Part shown: positions 13,301-23,609 of the stretch, piece by piece
Numbering within the stretch: position 1 is the first letter of the stretch
Layout of the letters: each line of letters starts with the position of its first letter
NCBI GenBank assembly: GCA_009602725.1
Contig: WELB01000023.1
Location: forward strand, 501,369-562,320
DNA: 60,952 bases
Direction: 5' to 3'
DNA from: Spirogloea muscicola
Taxonomy: Eukaryota > Streptophyta > Zygnematophyceae > Spirogloeales > Spirogloeaceae
Position numbers and translations under genes: made by a program
Notes under the pieces: generated by a model
The model's database searches: none
What the model was told of the DNA's origin: nothing
Seen by the model: the letters and a program-made list of their open reading frames with translations, nothing else

Positions 13301-14084
13301 CTGTAGTCTTTATCTCCTCATCATCATAGTTGCTGCCTGTGAGTAAGTGACTGCAGAGTCCAGGGTTGGTTCATCAGGCCCTTGATTCATTCGCAGGGTG
13401 GGTACAGAAAGGGCATCTCCACAGTTCCTTCAAACCTCTTCTCTGAACCTAGACGAGTTCCTAACCTGAATATCATTTCTGGCAGGTAGACACCCTCTCC
13501 ACTGTGAATCTCGACGGGGATGCCATCGCCGTTATTCCACACTTGGAGAGTGTTTGTCTCTGCATCTGCAGTCCAAAACATTCACACGCATCTCGTTAGA
13601 GCTGAGTAGATACACAACGCATGCACCCCATGCAGAGGAACCCCGAACTTCATAGTCCTGCTCACATAAGGATTTATATACAATTGCCTGACATTTTTCA
13701 GTGAAAGCGGCCAAAGCGATAAGTGGTGAGAACTTACTAATGTTGACCTTCAAAAGATCCATTCCCGGGCATCGAGACTTGTGGTCAGCCGCATTGACGA
13801 GAATCTCATCAAATATCTTGTAGAGCCCTGACGACAAGGACAGCTTGCCGTCAGCGTTCAGATCACGTGGGAACAAGCAGACAGCTGACCGTCAACTACG
13901 GCCAAGCAAGCTCACCTGGCACGTAGGTGACGTCCCGCTGCACAAGAGAGCCGCCCTCGTACACCCAGAGGTGCTGCGTGTGCGCCTCCACGGAGCCAAT
14001 GTACGCGTCGGGCCTGAGCAGGATGTGCTCCAGCTGCGTCTTCTTCTGGTACGTCTCCTCGATGGTCCTCTCCCTCGCAGCCAT
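4328..14084 (-). CDS. TOP2: DNA topoisomerase II (ATP-hydrolysing)
   Basis: A type IIA topoisomerase passes one duplex through a transient double-strand break in another in the nucleus. The start at ATG 14084 is followed by TYQKKTQLEHILLRPD. Landmarks along the minus strand: GLYKIFDEILVNAADHK (GHKL N-box, ~13.8 kb), WNNGDGIPVE, HLLTGSNYDDEE and GGRNGYGAKLANIF (~13.3 kb), the QTK loop in FDSQTKE (~11.9 kb), TOPRIM EGDSAKTLAV (~11.45 kb) and DQDHDGSHIKGLL (~10.9 kb). MDGLKPGQRK (~9.95 kb) and KDAASPRYTH with the catalytic Tyr codon at 9331-9333 follow, then VNGSEGIGTGW (~9.05 kb) and ISELPVRRWTQ. The C-terminal domain is Lys-rich (~7.0 and 5.35 kb) and ends in an acidic tail, stop at 4328. All hallmark residues are present, spread over many exons with short introns. 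Exon ends were checked only at selected junctions. Confidence 0.96.
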
Positions 14085-14674
14085 GGCGCCGCCCCGCCGG
14101 AGATGCGGCGCCGCCTAGGCGCGGGCGCCAGCGGCCATGGCGGCCGGCGGCCGCGGTGGGAGCGGGCTTGGTGGTGGGGGATGGGGGGCCTACTACAACA
14201 GCGGCTGCTGGTGGGGGGGCTTTTTGAACGCGGCAACGGCTGAAGAACGGGCAGGACGAGCGCGCAACGAGACCGCGCCTCGGCCGTTCCGTCCGCGTTG
14301 AACGTCCCCCACCTCCATGTCAAGGCAGCCCAGCTCCCAGCGCCAGCTCCTGGAAGCGCCGCCATTGCCGCCATCGCCGCCAGCCGCCGCCGCCGTCGCG
14401 GGCCGCCAAGGGCTGCTCCCCGCGGCCGGGCCTGGAGCTGGCCCGTGAGCCTCCAGCCACTCGACCAGGCTGCGGCTCTCCCTCTGCGGCTGCCGGTCTG
14501 AGGGCCCTTCCAATTCTGGCGATGTTCCTGGGCCGGCTCACGGCGGCCTTTCGTCTAGCGCACGGCTTGCGGCGGACCGTCTGACGATTCCAGTGCACAA
14601 GCCAGAGCCGATGCGGGCTCTGGAGCCCTGCCACGTAGAGCTCGCCGGCGCCAGTCCCTGGTGCCCTCGCTGCA
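14085..14674. promoter_or_regulatory. Divergent TOP2/PPR intergenic region, putative bidirectional promoter
   Basis: About 590 GC-rich bases separate the TOP2 start codon from the first candidate ATG of the PPR gene on the other strand. No TATA box or clear element was recognised. Long open frames on both strands here are compositional. A promoter role is inferred only from the head-to-head layout. Confidence 0.45.
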
Positions 14675-17600
14675 ATGTACCGGTGTCAGGAGATCGGGTC
14701 CATCCCAGTTCAGTGGCAACCGTGGGGTCGGCGCAGCGGAACCTCCACTTGGGCGGCCGAGTCTAATGGAGGCCGGCGCCATGATGCTCCCGGTGCTTGC
14801 CGGTGGGCTCGTGGCTGCACCTTGCACATCGCCAGCTGCGAGCTCAAGGCCCCAGGAGCTTGCTTTGCTGCGCCGACGTCCGGGGCGAGGAGTCGCGGCT
14901 CTCACAGCCTACCGGCGCTCGATTTGTCCAGCATTGCTTCATCAAGGATTGTCTGGGGCCCACTGGCGGCCTCTGCAAGCTGCCAAGCTGCTGCAGAGGC
15001 ACTGGCGGAGGTGGCGGAGACTGGTCACGGTGCTCTCGAGTGCGGCGACGGTGAAAAGAGACACCCGCCACTGGTGGAGGCGCGTTCGGTTGCTGCCGCG
15101 CTGGTGGACGTCACCAATGTCTGTGATGTAGCAAACGCGCTTCAAGGGCAGCCGCGGCATGCCCTCCCTGTGTACACGTCTGCTATTCAGGTCAGCTGGA
15201 GATTCTGCACTGCTCCATACCCCAGTGCCAAGATAAGCAGGCCAAACTACTTGTGGAGTACCGACTAGCCTTAGTGTTGCTGATGTTACTTGAGTCCGAG
15301 TTGTCAATTATATAAGCCTTAGCCAATCAGAGTTCATAAAAGTCCCAGAGTTACCAGATGCAATTCTCATCAAAAGCCCCTATCCTAAATTGGATGTAAT
15401 GGGTGGCCAATGTGCAATTGTGTTGGTGCATTCACGCCGAGCAGAGGCTGGGCAGAGCCAAGCGGCCCGAGGCGGCCGCAGCACTCTTCGAGTGGCTGGA
15501 ATCTGCCGGCGGCAATCTTGCACCGGACGTACGCGCATTCAACGCCCTTCTGGGAGCGCAGCAGGCGGCGGGGCAGGTTGGCACAGCACTTGAGGTGCAA
15601 CAGCGAATGACCAAGCGTGGCGTGGAGGCAGACGTGGCGACATATAACATGCTCATTGGCCTGCATGGCAAGCGTGGGGATGCGGAGGCGGCTGTCGGGG
15701 CTTTCCATGAAATGAAAGTTGCAGGACTGCAGCCCGACAAATTCAGCTACCGCGCGCTCGCCCAAGCCTGCGAGCGCGTCGGTTGCTTCCGCCAGGCGCT
15801 CGAGGCATATGCGGAGCTAATTAATGGGCAGCCATTGAGCAACGAGGTGGCCACCTGCCAAGGGGGCGGGGCGGCGACCGCGCGGCTCGGTGCCCGTCTA
15901 GAGCAGCGTGCCAGCTCTGTCATGCGGGGCATGCTGGCAGCAGGGCAGCCTGAGGAAGTGCTTGAGCTCTTCCGGCTGCTCTGCCGGGCGCAGCTCCAGC
16001 CAAGCGCCGACGGCTTTAGGCACGCCCTGCTAGCCTGTGCGGCATGTCACGACAACGTCCGTCGCCACACCCTCTCAGAGTCCATACTGCTGTAAACCCC
16101 ACTCCATACAAAGCCCTAGATTGTAATTTCAAGTTGCATCTTGATTGAAGCCCTGAGGAATGTGACATACATGTGATGCTGTGCAACGTAAGTTGCTCAA
16201 CCAGGCCATGATTGGCAGTTTCTGCAGGCAGTTACACAAGAATTGCAAAGCTAGCAGGAATAGTCAATCATGGCCTGGTTGAGGCTGCAGCCAGCAATTA
16301 TTGGAAGTCAGGTGCAGACTTTAAGAATTCCTGTTAGGGGCTTAGTGCTCTCATAACCTAGGCAATTGCCTCTGTAGTTACTTGGTGCGGAGGAGTTCGT
16401 TCCACGTGGCACCGAAGTTGCAAGATAGTTCATAGCTGTCATTGTCAGGGGTCAGTCAGTCATGCAGACACTAGCGGTGCTGCAAGGGCCTCCTGCTGAT
16501 GGTCGTCGATTGCACCTCTGGCAGACGAACCGTCCTCGAGACATCTACATGATAATGCGCGAGCGTGGCTTCCATCCGACTGCGCAGCTGTGCAATGCAG
16601 TCATTGCCACCCTTGGCCGGGGCCGACGCTGGTGGGCCGCGCTGGAGGTGAACCCCCAACATGCGCCGTCTTCTTGATGCAACTGCAATGTCAGCTGCGT
16701 GCAGTGGTTGCGCTACCTCTCAAGTGCCAGCTGACCTCCCGCAGAATCCACATTGCTTCTCTGTGTGAGCAGGTCTTTGAGGACATGCAGGACCAAGGAC
16801 CAGCCCCTGACCGAGCAACCATTTGCCTCCTGCACCAGCAGTTTGCTGTCCTCCTCGGTGCCGCCAAGAGGAGGCGGCTCTGGAAGTGGGCTCTCCAGCT
16901 TCTGGAGAAGATGCTTGAAAAGGCAAGCTCCGACGTTGCAATGCTGCAAGCGTTCCATGTGCACATTGTCTTCTTCGGAAAACATCTGGGGATTGAGATT
17001 GACAATGAAGGCTTCAATGTTGGTATCTGGTATTTTGGAGAAATCAGCAATAGCACTCATCGTTGACCAGGCCATCTGAATACTGTGCGATCAAGGGGTG
17101 CAGTGCCTGTGCCCTGATTGGAGGCCTGCAATGCTGGGCAGGGCTTGGAGCCGGAGGAGGCGGCGTGGCACAGCGTGCTTGTGACGTGTGCCGGCGCTGG
17201 GGCTGCCACGTCAGCTGTTCGCGTCTTCAACCAGATGCAGCTCCGAGGCTTCCCTGCGGGTCCAGTGGCGTTTGGGGCACTCCTCAGCGCCTTTGAGAAG
17301 GTCATCAGCGGGACTTGCTTCATGCTGCCTACTGCAAAACCAGCTTCCTTGGCAAACCCCCAAGCCATAGACTGCAGTCGAGTTACATGTAGCATCCTGG
17401 TTCAGTGCTCAAGAAATGGACCAAGTCTGCATCTGTAGACACAACCCCTTTGTCCAAGGTTACAATCAAGTCCTTCGCTCTGTCCTGCATTGAAAGTGCC
17501 TGGACTTAGCGGCAGTGAGCCTCACAGGTTCACAGGTACAGCCTCTTGCGAGAACAAGTCACTCTGCCAAATGAGGCACCTGCCCTTCAATGCCAACTTC

Positions 17601-18346
17601 ACTCGGGTTTCAAGCCCAACATGCCAGACCTTACATAGCTCGGCGGACCACTTTTTGCGCAGGCTGACCAGCTGGAGGATGCTAAGCTGCTGTGGGACCA
17701 GATGATTCAGGAGGGCGTTGCCCGTAATGTGCACGCCTACACCACAATGATCTCTGCTTACGGCAAGCGGGGCCAGTATGGGTGCGCCCTGCGCGTGTTC
17801 GAGGAGCTCAGCCACGCCGGGCTGCCGCTCACAGTGGTCCCTTACAATGCTCTGATCAGCGCCTGCGTCCGGACGGGTGACGGTCTACGAGCTCTTCACA
17901 TTCTCGAAGAGGTGAGCAGGGGTGTCTTGCAGCGCGGCATAGCCAGATACAAAAAGTTGAAACCCTACCACGTTGTGCATGCAAGTGCACAACGTATGCT
18001 GAAAGGCAGCAGGGCTGTGACTCCTCTTTAGCTGCAAGTGGGCACCCAGCTTCATTGATGACAGATGTGTACTTGAATTGGCAGCTAGAAAGCACCGCAC
18101 TTCAGCAACAACATTCGCCTGTATTTGCAGATGAAAATGGCATCGATTGAGCCTGATGCAATCTCCTACCAGGAGACGATTGAGGCTTTGGCGTTGGAGG
18201 GGCAGTGGCAATTTGTTGTCGATGTCTTTACCACATCCCTGCGGAAAGGCGTAGAAACCACATCCGTCATGCGCCGGACCATCATGCGCATCCGCCAGGA
18301 AAAGGGCTCTGAGTATTTCAGGACAAGCCAGCTCGTAGGCAAATAG
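14675..18346 (+). CDS. Pentatricopeptide-repeat (PPR) protein, P-type
   Basis: PPR proteins bind organellar RNA and act in its stability, processing or translation. Exon 1 ends at 15190 with phase 0 and joins exon 2 at 15445. Clear ~35-residue repeats include APDVRAFNALLGAQQAAG, EADVATYNMLIGLHGKRG and QPDKFSYRALAQACERVG, each followed by a second helix (for example ALEVQQRMTKRG). Later exons carry HPTAQLCNAVIATLGRG, VFEDMQDQGPAPDRAT, EEAAWHSVLVTCAGAG, NVHAYTTMISAYGKRG, LTVVPYNALISACVRTG and EPDAISYQETIEALALEG. The stop is at 18344-18346. No DYW, E or SMR domain is seen. The start is uncertain: ATG 14675 is the first in the repeat-compatible frame, but its N-terminus is not a typical transit peptide. 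An intron contains a 19-bp inverted repeat (16196-16283). Confidence 0.85.
16196..16283. repeat. 19-bp perfect inverted repeat in a PPR-gene intron
   Basis: CTCAACCAGGCCATGATTG at 16196-16214 is matched by its reverse complement at 16265-16283, separated by 50 bases. In RNA this would form a strong stem within the intron between the exon ending near 16.08 kb and the one starting near 16.5 kb. Confidence 0.9.
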
Positions 18347-18806
18347 CATCCAACCATGTCATTTACCCTTCTCGTATACGCATAACAGTACATGAGGGCT
18401 ATATGTCTCCATTAGCTTGCCTACCTCAACACTCATGCACAAGATAGAACAGCACTGTCCTGCACATTATAATAAAGATCAGACTTTGTCTCTTGACGAT
18501 AAAAAAAGAATGTAAAAGTTGTAAATGGCGTAAATGAAGAGCGACATGTAGGCCCGCTCGTATAACGGTGTCCTTCTACTGCCCAATAACGAAAATATGT
18601 AAAGCACAAAGCAAGACAGGCTTCTGCAGCACTTGGCATGTAGGAGCATGCAGGTCGCAGGAAGTCAACCTGTACAGAGCTATCTGCTGCTGGCCACATG
18701 AATAAGAATATAGTATCGATGGGAACTCTAAGTTGCCACAAGCGCCTTGACTATGCAGAGATGGAAATTGCTGCAGCATTGATGGCAAAGGGTTTGTTTA
18801 GTGCAG
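18347..18806. other. Convergent intergenic spacer PPR/DUF707
   Basis: About 460 relatively AT-rich bases between two stop codons. This is probably the two 3' UTRs; no gene or repeat was seen. Confidence 0.55.
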
Positions 18807-21800
18807 TCAAGTCAGAATGATGCGAGCTTTAGGTTCAGGCTCCAGCTTCTTTGCTTCTGCCACTGCAGCTGCCATTCGCTCGGTGAAGAGACTCCACTCA
18901 TACTTCTGACGGCTCTCAATCTGAACAGGCTCAAAGGAGATCATGCCATCAGTCTTGTGCTTGAATAGACGTGCGTGAGCTAAGGTGTGGGCTCCGTGTG
19001 TGCAAGGACAACTGAGGTCCACAGGCATGGACTTAGACAGTGACCTACTTGCGTATTATCAGGACGGGTGGCTCTGGCTCATCAGTCACGAAATTTTAGA
19101 ACAGCAAGCTCGTTTTCCTTGATCAGCTGAGACGACAGGTCAATGTATAAGACTTTCAGCTACCCCTGATCTGAGATTATGATGGCCTTGATTAGAATCA
19201 CCTCGCCCCACATATTAGCCTTCTCATCTCTTTCCTGCATAATGTGATGGCAGGAACATGCTTGAGCCTTTCATCAGACAACTTTCAGCATGTATTGAAT
19301 ACTCAAAGCACCCTACGTACAAGAAAAGTGCTCGCAATAGGGCATGCATGACTTGTTACAACACTGCAACTTAAACGCAATTGAACCCAGCCTAGAATGT
19401 CTACTACTGTTGATTGATGCTCACAGGCTTGATTGTCACAGGCTTCAGGACGACGTACTGAGCATCGACAACACCAATTGTCTTGTGAGGGATCCCCTGA
19501 GAAAGGTTTTGCAGTGAAGTCAACCACAAGCTCTTTGAGCACGTACATGAGCCCTTGACAGAAGTGGCTGAGAGGAGAGATAAGTGAAAGTAGCAGCCAA
19601 CATGCAATGAGGCGATCAGAGCTCATGGGGTGATACAAATAGCCATAGGACACCAACGTAACAAGCAACCCAAAGATCAATTATCTTAAACATTGTCAGA
19701 CAGGGCAGACATCGTGAAGTGCCAAACCTGGGCGCATTTATGAATGTTAAAATCCAGGCCCCAGCCATGGACCAGGTCGTTCTGCAGAGAGCAAGCTGCC
19801 TATCAGGACGCTTGTAGCTTTGCACTGTATGCACAAGCAGGCACAGGTGGTCAGACAGAACAAAATGCACAAAGGAGCATACCAGCAATGCTTTCATTGC
19901 GTGACTGGGCTGTATGTGGCCTCAATCTTGCCTGTATTAAGTGCCAGACACATCGCCAAGCCTTCCTGGTGAACACTGGTACCTGCATCTCCACAAAGCT
20001 GGACAGCCAACCGACAACAACGGCAACAATAGCATCATCATGGCGTGTGCAAGCAACAAAGCCGACAATGCATGGGATGCGCAGCTGCTGCTAAAGTCCA
20101 CGGCTCACCCTGAGCAGGGAGGATCATGAGGCTTCTTGCACCAACCCGGATTCTCCTTGACAATCCTGTACAAGGTATGGGCCGTAGATTGACATCTGAT
20201 TTGGACTTGAGGCTTGTGGTGACCACTGGCCTTTCAACTGAACTAGAGCGCCCTTTTATGTAATGAATAACACCCGCAGCACAAGAATAGAGCAACTGTT
20301 TTTTGAGCTGGAGCATGGTGGCCCAATCATGAGGGACAATCTAATAGAGACTGGCAAGAGGCCTGATATCTGTTGTGGTGTTACTTGTGCACTTCTGAAT
20401 CTGGAAGCCTGCGAGTCATCTGCCACGGACGCGGCTTGTCTGCGGGGTACTCGACAGCAGGCTGAGAAATTTCCAAGCCATGCGCTTTCGCCAACTCCAG
20501 GTACCTGCACTCATTACACATCTGTGAAGCTTGACAATCTGCCAACAGCAGTACATGGGCCTGAAGCTGTCAACCAACGGCAGGCCAGCCACTGCCTTAG
20601 AGCATGTCAGACATGGCTGCTTGTCATGCAAAAGTGCGTCCACGCATCCCCATCGACGTGAACAGGACCTGAAAGAACAACTATTAAATTACTTTGACTG
20701 GCAAGTTCATATATCCCACTAAGCAACTTGAGAGAGCGTCAGCAAGGCTAGACCTCTTTGTGTCAACCCCGCAAGTAAGTTCAGCTGGAGTGCGCCTGAG
20801 AGGCGGTGGCCAGCTTGCCTGAGAGGTTCAAAGTCGTCGACGCCAACAGTCTGGTCCCAAAGCCACACGTAGTCATAGGCATCCACAATGCTGGGGTGGA
20901 GGAAGCGCTTGGTGAACCACCTGCGGAGTTGGTGCGGATAGATTATGCAAGGAGTCCTCTGGCAAATCATTGAGGTGGGCTCCACCAAGGATGAGGTGAG
21001 ACACGAGCTTCCTTGGCTGCTCGGAAATTCAGAGCAGGTGCCACGGGAGCATAGCTTCATGTGTGTTTTACTATTCTATATGCTGATGTGGTAACTGGAG
21101 ACCTGGAAAGCATTTAGAATAGCTCTTATATCATGGATGAGAACGATCAGGCCTACAGAAATCACAACGAAGGCTCCATTCAGGGGTCCGTTGTCCAGAG
21201 GCTGCACACCACTTGGTTTGACCCTCGGCCACAACATGTGTTGCCCGCTGAGCCCAATCGTACTCAAGCCAGTCGTCCATGCGGCCATCGCTGTGGCACA
21301 GCATCACCGTGAAGTGCTGGGAGGGGAACTGGCGGTTGCGGAGGACAAGTGCCAGAGTAAGTACATCTACTACTTTCGGTGGATCTCTATCAGAAGGTAT
21401 TTGCAATGTACTGTTATAAGGGTGGAACCCCAAGATGATGCATGAGATGGGTCAATGGGTACAGTCGGCTAGCTCCAGTAAGAAAGAGGGTAGCTGCAAC
21501 CAGGACAATTGCATGGGTTGCTTGTGATCTGAAGCTAAGAATCGTAAGGACTGGCCCTGGAGTTACAAGATCAGAAAACTTCTAGACTTCAGAACTCTTT
21601 CATCCTTAGAGGTCTCAGCTGGTAGCGTCTGGTCCGCTAAAACTGGTCGCCCTGCTAATACAACTGTGCAAGCAGAGGGCTATGACAAGGCAAGGCATCT
21701 GATCTGCTGCAGGGAAGGCAGGCGAGGACCTTGGAGACAAGTTGGTCCATATCGTCGAGCCGCTGGTCGTCCACAAAGAGCACCAGGAGGCTTTCCGCCT

Positions 21801-22630
21801 TGGATGGCAGGTCCTGCAAGGACATCAGGGCCTCAGGACACAAACCAGCACACGTCGTTCTGTACAACTGGAAAATAATCTTGCAGCCCTGACAATCACG
21901 ACCTTACAGTCACGACAATACATGCGTTTATATTCTTTGTGGTCCAAAGACAAAGATCTGAGGATCTACAGTCCGAGGTCTTGACTACAGCGCAGGGTCA
22001 CAGGGCTGCACCTCCTCCGGCGCGCCCAGCAGACGCCTCATGTAGAGGTCGGAGGTGGCCACCACGATCTTCGGTGGTAGGCCCAGCGCTTCCTCGGGGA
22101 CCATGGCCACCTCGCGCTGGTGAAGACGACACACGCATGCTGTTGGAGGATGTCTGGCATCACTGATCCGATGCTTGTCAAAGATGCTTGTCAAAGACCA
22201 GAGCAGGTATGCACTAGTGGCCACCCAGACGGCCACCACATGAGGCGCGCTGCAATGGGTTGAGTAGGCCGAGCATCCGCGAGTCGTACTCGATTCTCGC
22301 AGTACGAGACATAAGGGGGCAGGCGCGCACCTGGCGGGGAGGGGGCATCGCGACCTTCGACTCCAGGCGGCAAGTGGCAATGGCAGCTGGGCTGAGCCAT
22401 GGCGACTGGGGATGGACAAGTGCGTCTATGTCAGGGGTCCACATCGAGCTCGGACGCAGCTGAGAGCCTGCTCGCCTGCTCCAGCGACGTCACAAGGCGC
22501 GCCGCAAGTGGGGCTTGGGCGGCCCAGGAGGCACCTGCGCGACGAGGAGGCCGCCGGCGACCCCAAGGGCCAGGCCGGAGGCAGTGAAGAGCCACGGGTG
22601 GAGGCGATGGTGGTCGAGCCGCCGCTTGCC
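18807..22630 (-). CDS. DUF707 family protein, putative type II membrane protein
   Basis: DUF707 proteins are found in plants and green algae; their biochemical role is not established. Recognisable blocks in gene order: KRRLDHHRLHPWLF followed by a hydrophobic segment (TASGLALGVAGGLLVAQ) that looks like a signal anchor, then LRPSSMWTPDIDALVHP and GLPPKIVVATSDLYMRRLLG. FTVMLCHSDGRMDDWLEYDW, ATHVVAEGQTKW, KRFLHPSIVDAYDYVWLWD, YLELAKAHGLEISQPAVEY, QNDLVHGWGLDFNIHKCAQ and PHKTIGVVDAQYVVLK follow. The last exon gives RQKYEWSLFTERMAAAV and stops at 18807. At least eight exons are implied. The start codon is unresolved because upstream sequence is a GC trinucleotide tract running into the assembly gap at 23040. 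Family assignment is strong; the N-terminus is approximate. Confidence 0.88.
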
Positions 22631-23039
22631 GCCGCCGCCGCCACCGCCGCTGCAGCAACCCCAGGCCGCCGCTGTCAGCCTCGAGCTGCAGGCGAGCCGA
22701 GCCGGCCACCAGCAGTGCTGTGAGCCCTGGCTGCGGCGGCGGCGGCGGCGGCGGCGGACATGGCGGCCAGCAGCCCGGCAGCGGACCTCGGGGCCCGCGA
22801 GGTCGCGGAGGCGCGCAGCACGATGGCGAGCGCAAGGAGGAGCCCCAGAAGAACGTGCAGGCCGCTGCGGTGGTCAGCGGCGACGGCGGCCCGGCCAGAC
22901 AGCTCCGACTCGGCGCTCGCCGCCAGAAACGGCGGGGACAGCGCGGCGCCATTGCCGGCGCCGCCGCCGCCGCCGCGCATCGCGGCGCCACGGGGCCGTC
23001 GCAGCTGCAGCAGCGAGGAGCCGAGCTACGCAGCCACTG
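22631..23039. other. CGG/GCC-rich region upstream of DUF707, before gap
   Basis: GGC/GCC trinucleotide runs give long open frames in nearly all frames, which are compositional. It probably contains the 5' end or promoter of the DUF707 gene, and possibly the 5' end of the downstream ABC1 gene. Confidence 0.4.
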
Positions 23040-23566
23040 NNNNNNNNNNNNNNNNNNNNNNNNNNNNNNNNNNNNNNNNNNNNNNNNNNNNNNNNNNNNN
23101 NNNNNNNNNNNNNNNNNNNNNNNNNNNNNNNNNNNNNNNNNNNNNNNNNNNNNNNNNNNNNNNNNNNNNNNNNNNNNNNNNNNNNNNNNNNNNNNNNNNN
23201 NNNNNNNNNNNNNNNNNNNNNNNNNNNNNNNNNNNNNNNNNNNNNNNNNNNNNNNNNNNNNNNNNNNNNNNNNNNNNNNNNNNNNNNNNNNNNNNNNNNN
23301 NNNNNNNNNNNNNNNNNNNNNNNNNNNNNNNNNNNNNNNNNNNNNNNNNNNNNNNNNNNNNNNNNNNNNNNNNNNNNNNNNNNNNNNNNNNNNNNNNNNN
23401 NNNNNNNNNNNNNNNNNNNNNNNNNNNNNNNNNNNNNNNNNNNNNNNNNNNNNNNNNNNNNNNNNNNNNNNNNNNNNNNNNNNNNNNNNNNNNNNNNNNN
23501 NNNNNNNNNNNNNNNNNNNNNNNNNNNNNNNNNNNNNNNNNNNNNNNNNNNNNNNNNNNNNNNNNN
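23040..23566. other. Assembly gap (527 N)
   Basis: The run of N is flanked on the right by a (CGG)n array at 23567-23620 and on the left by CGG-rich sequence, so the break probably reflects an unassembled GC-trinucleotide repeat. Confidence 0.99.
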
Positions 23567-23576
23567 GCCGCAACCG

Positions 23577-23609
<33 letters not shown>

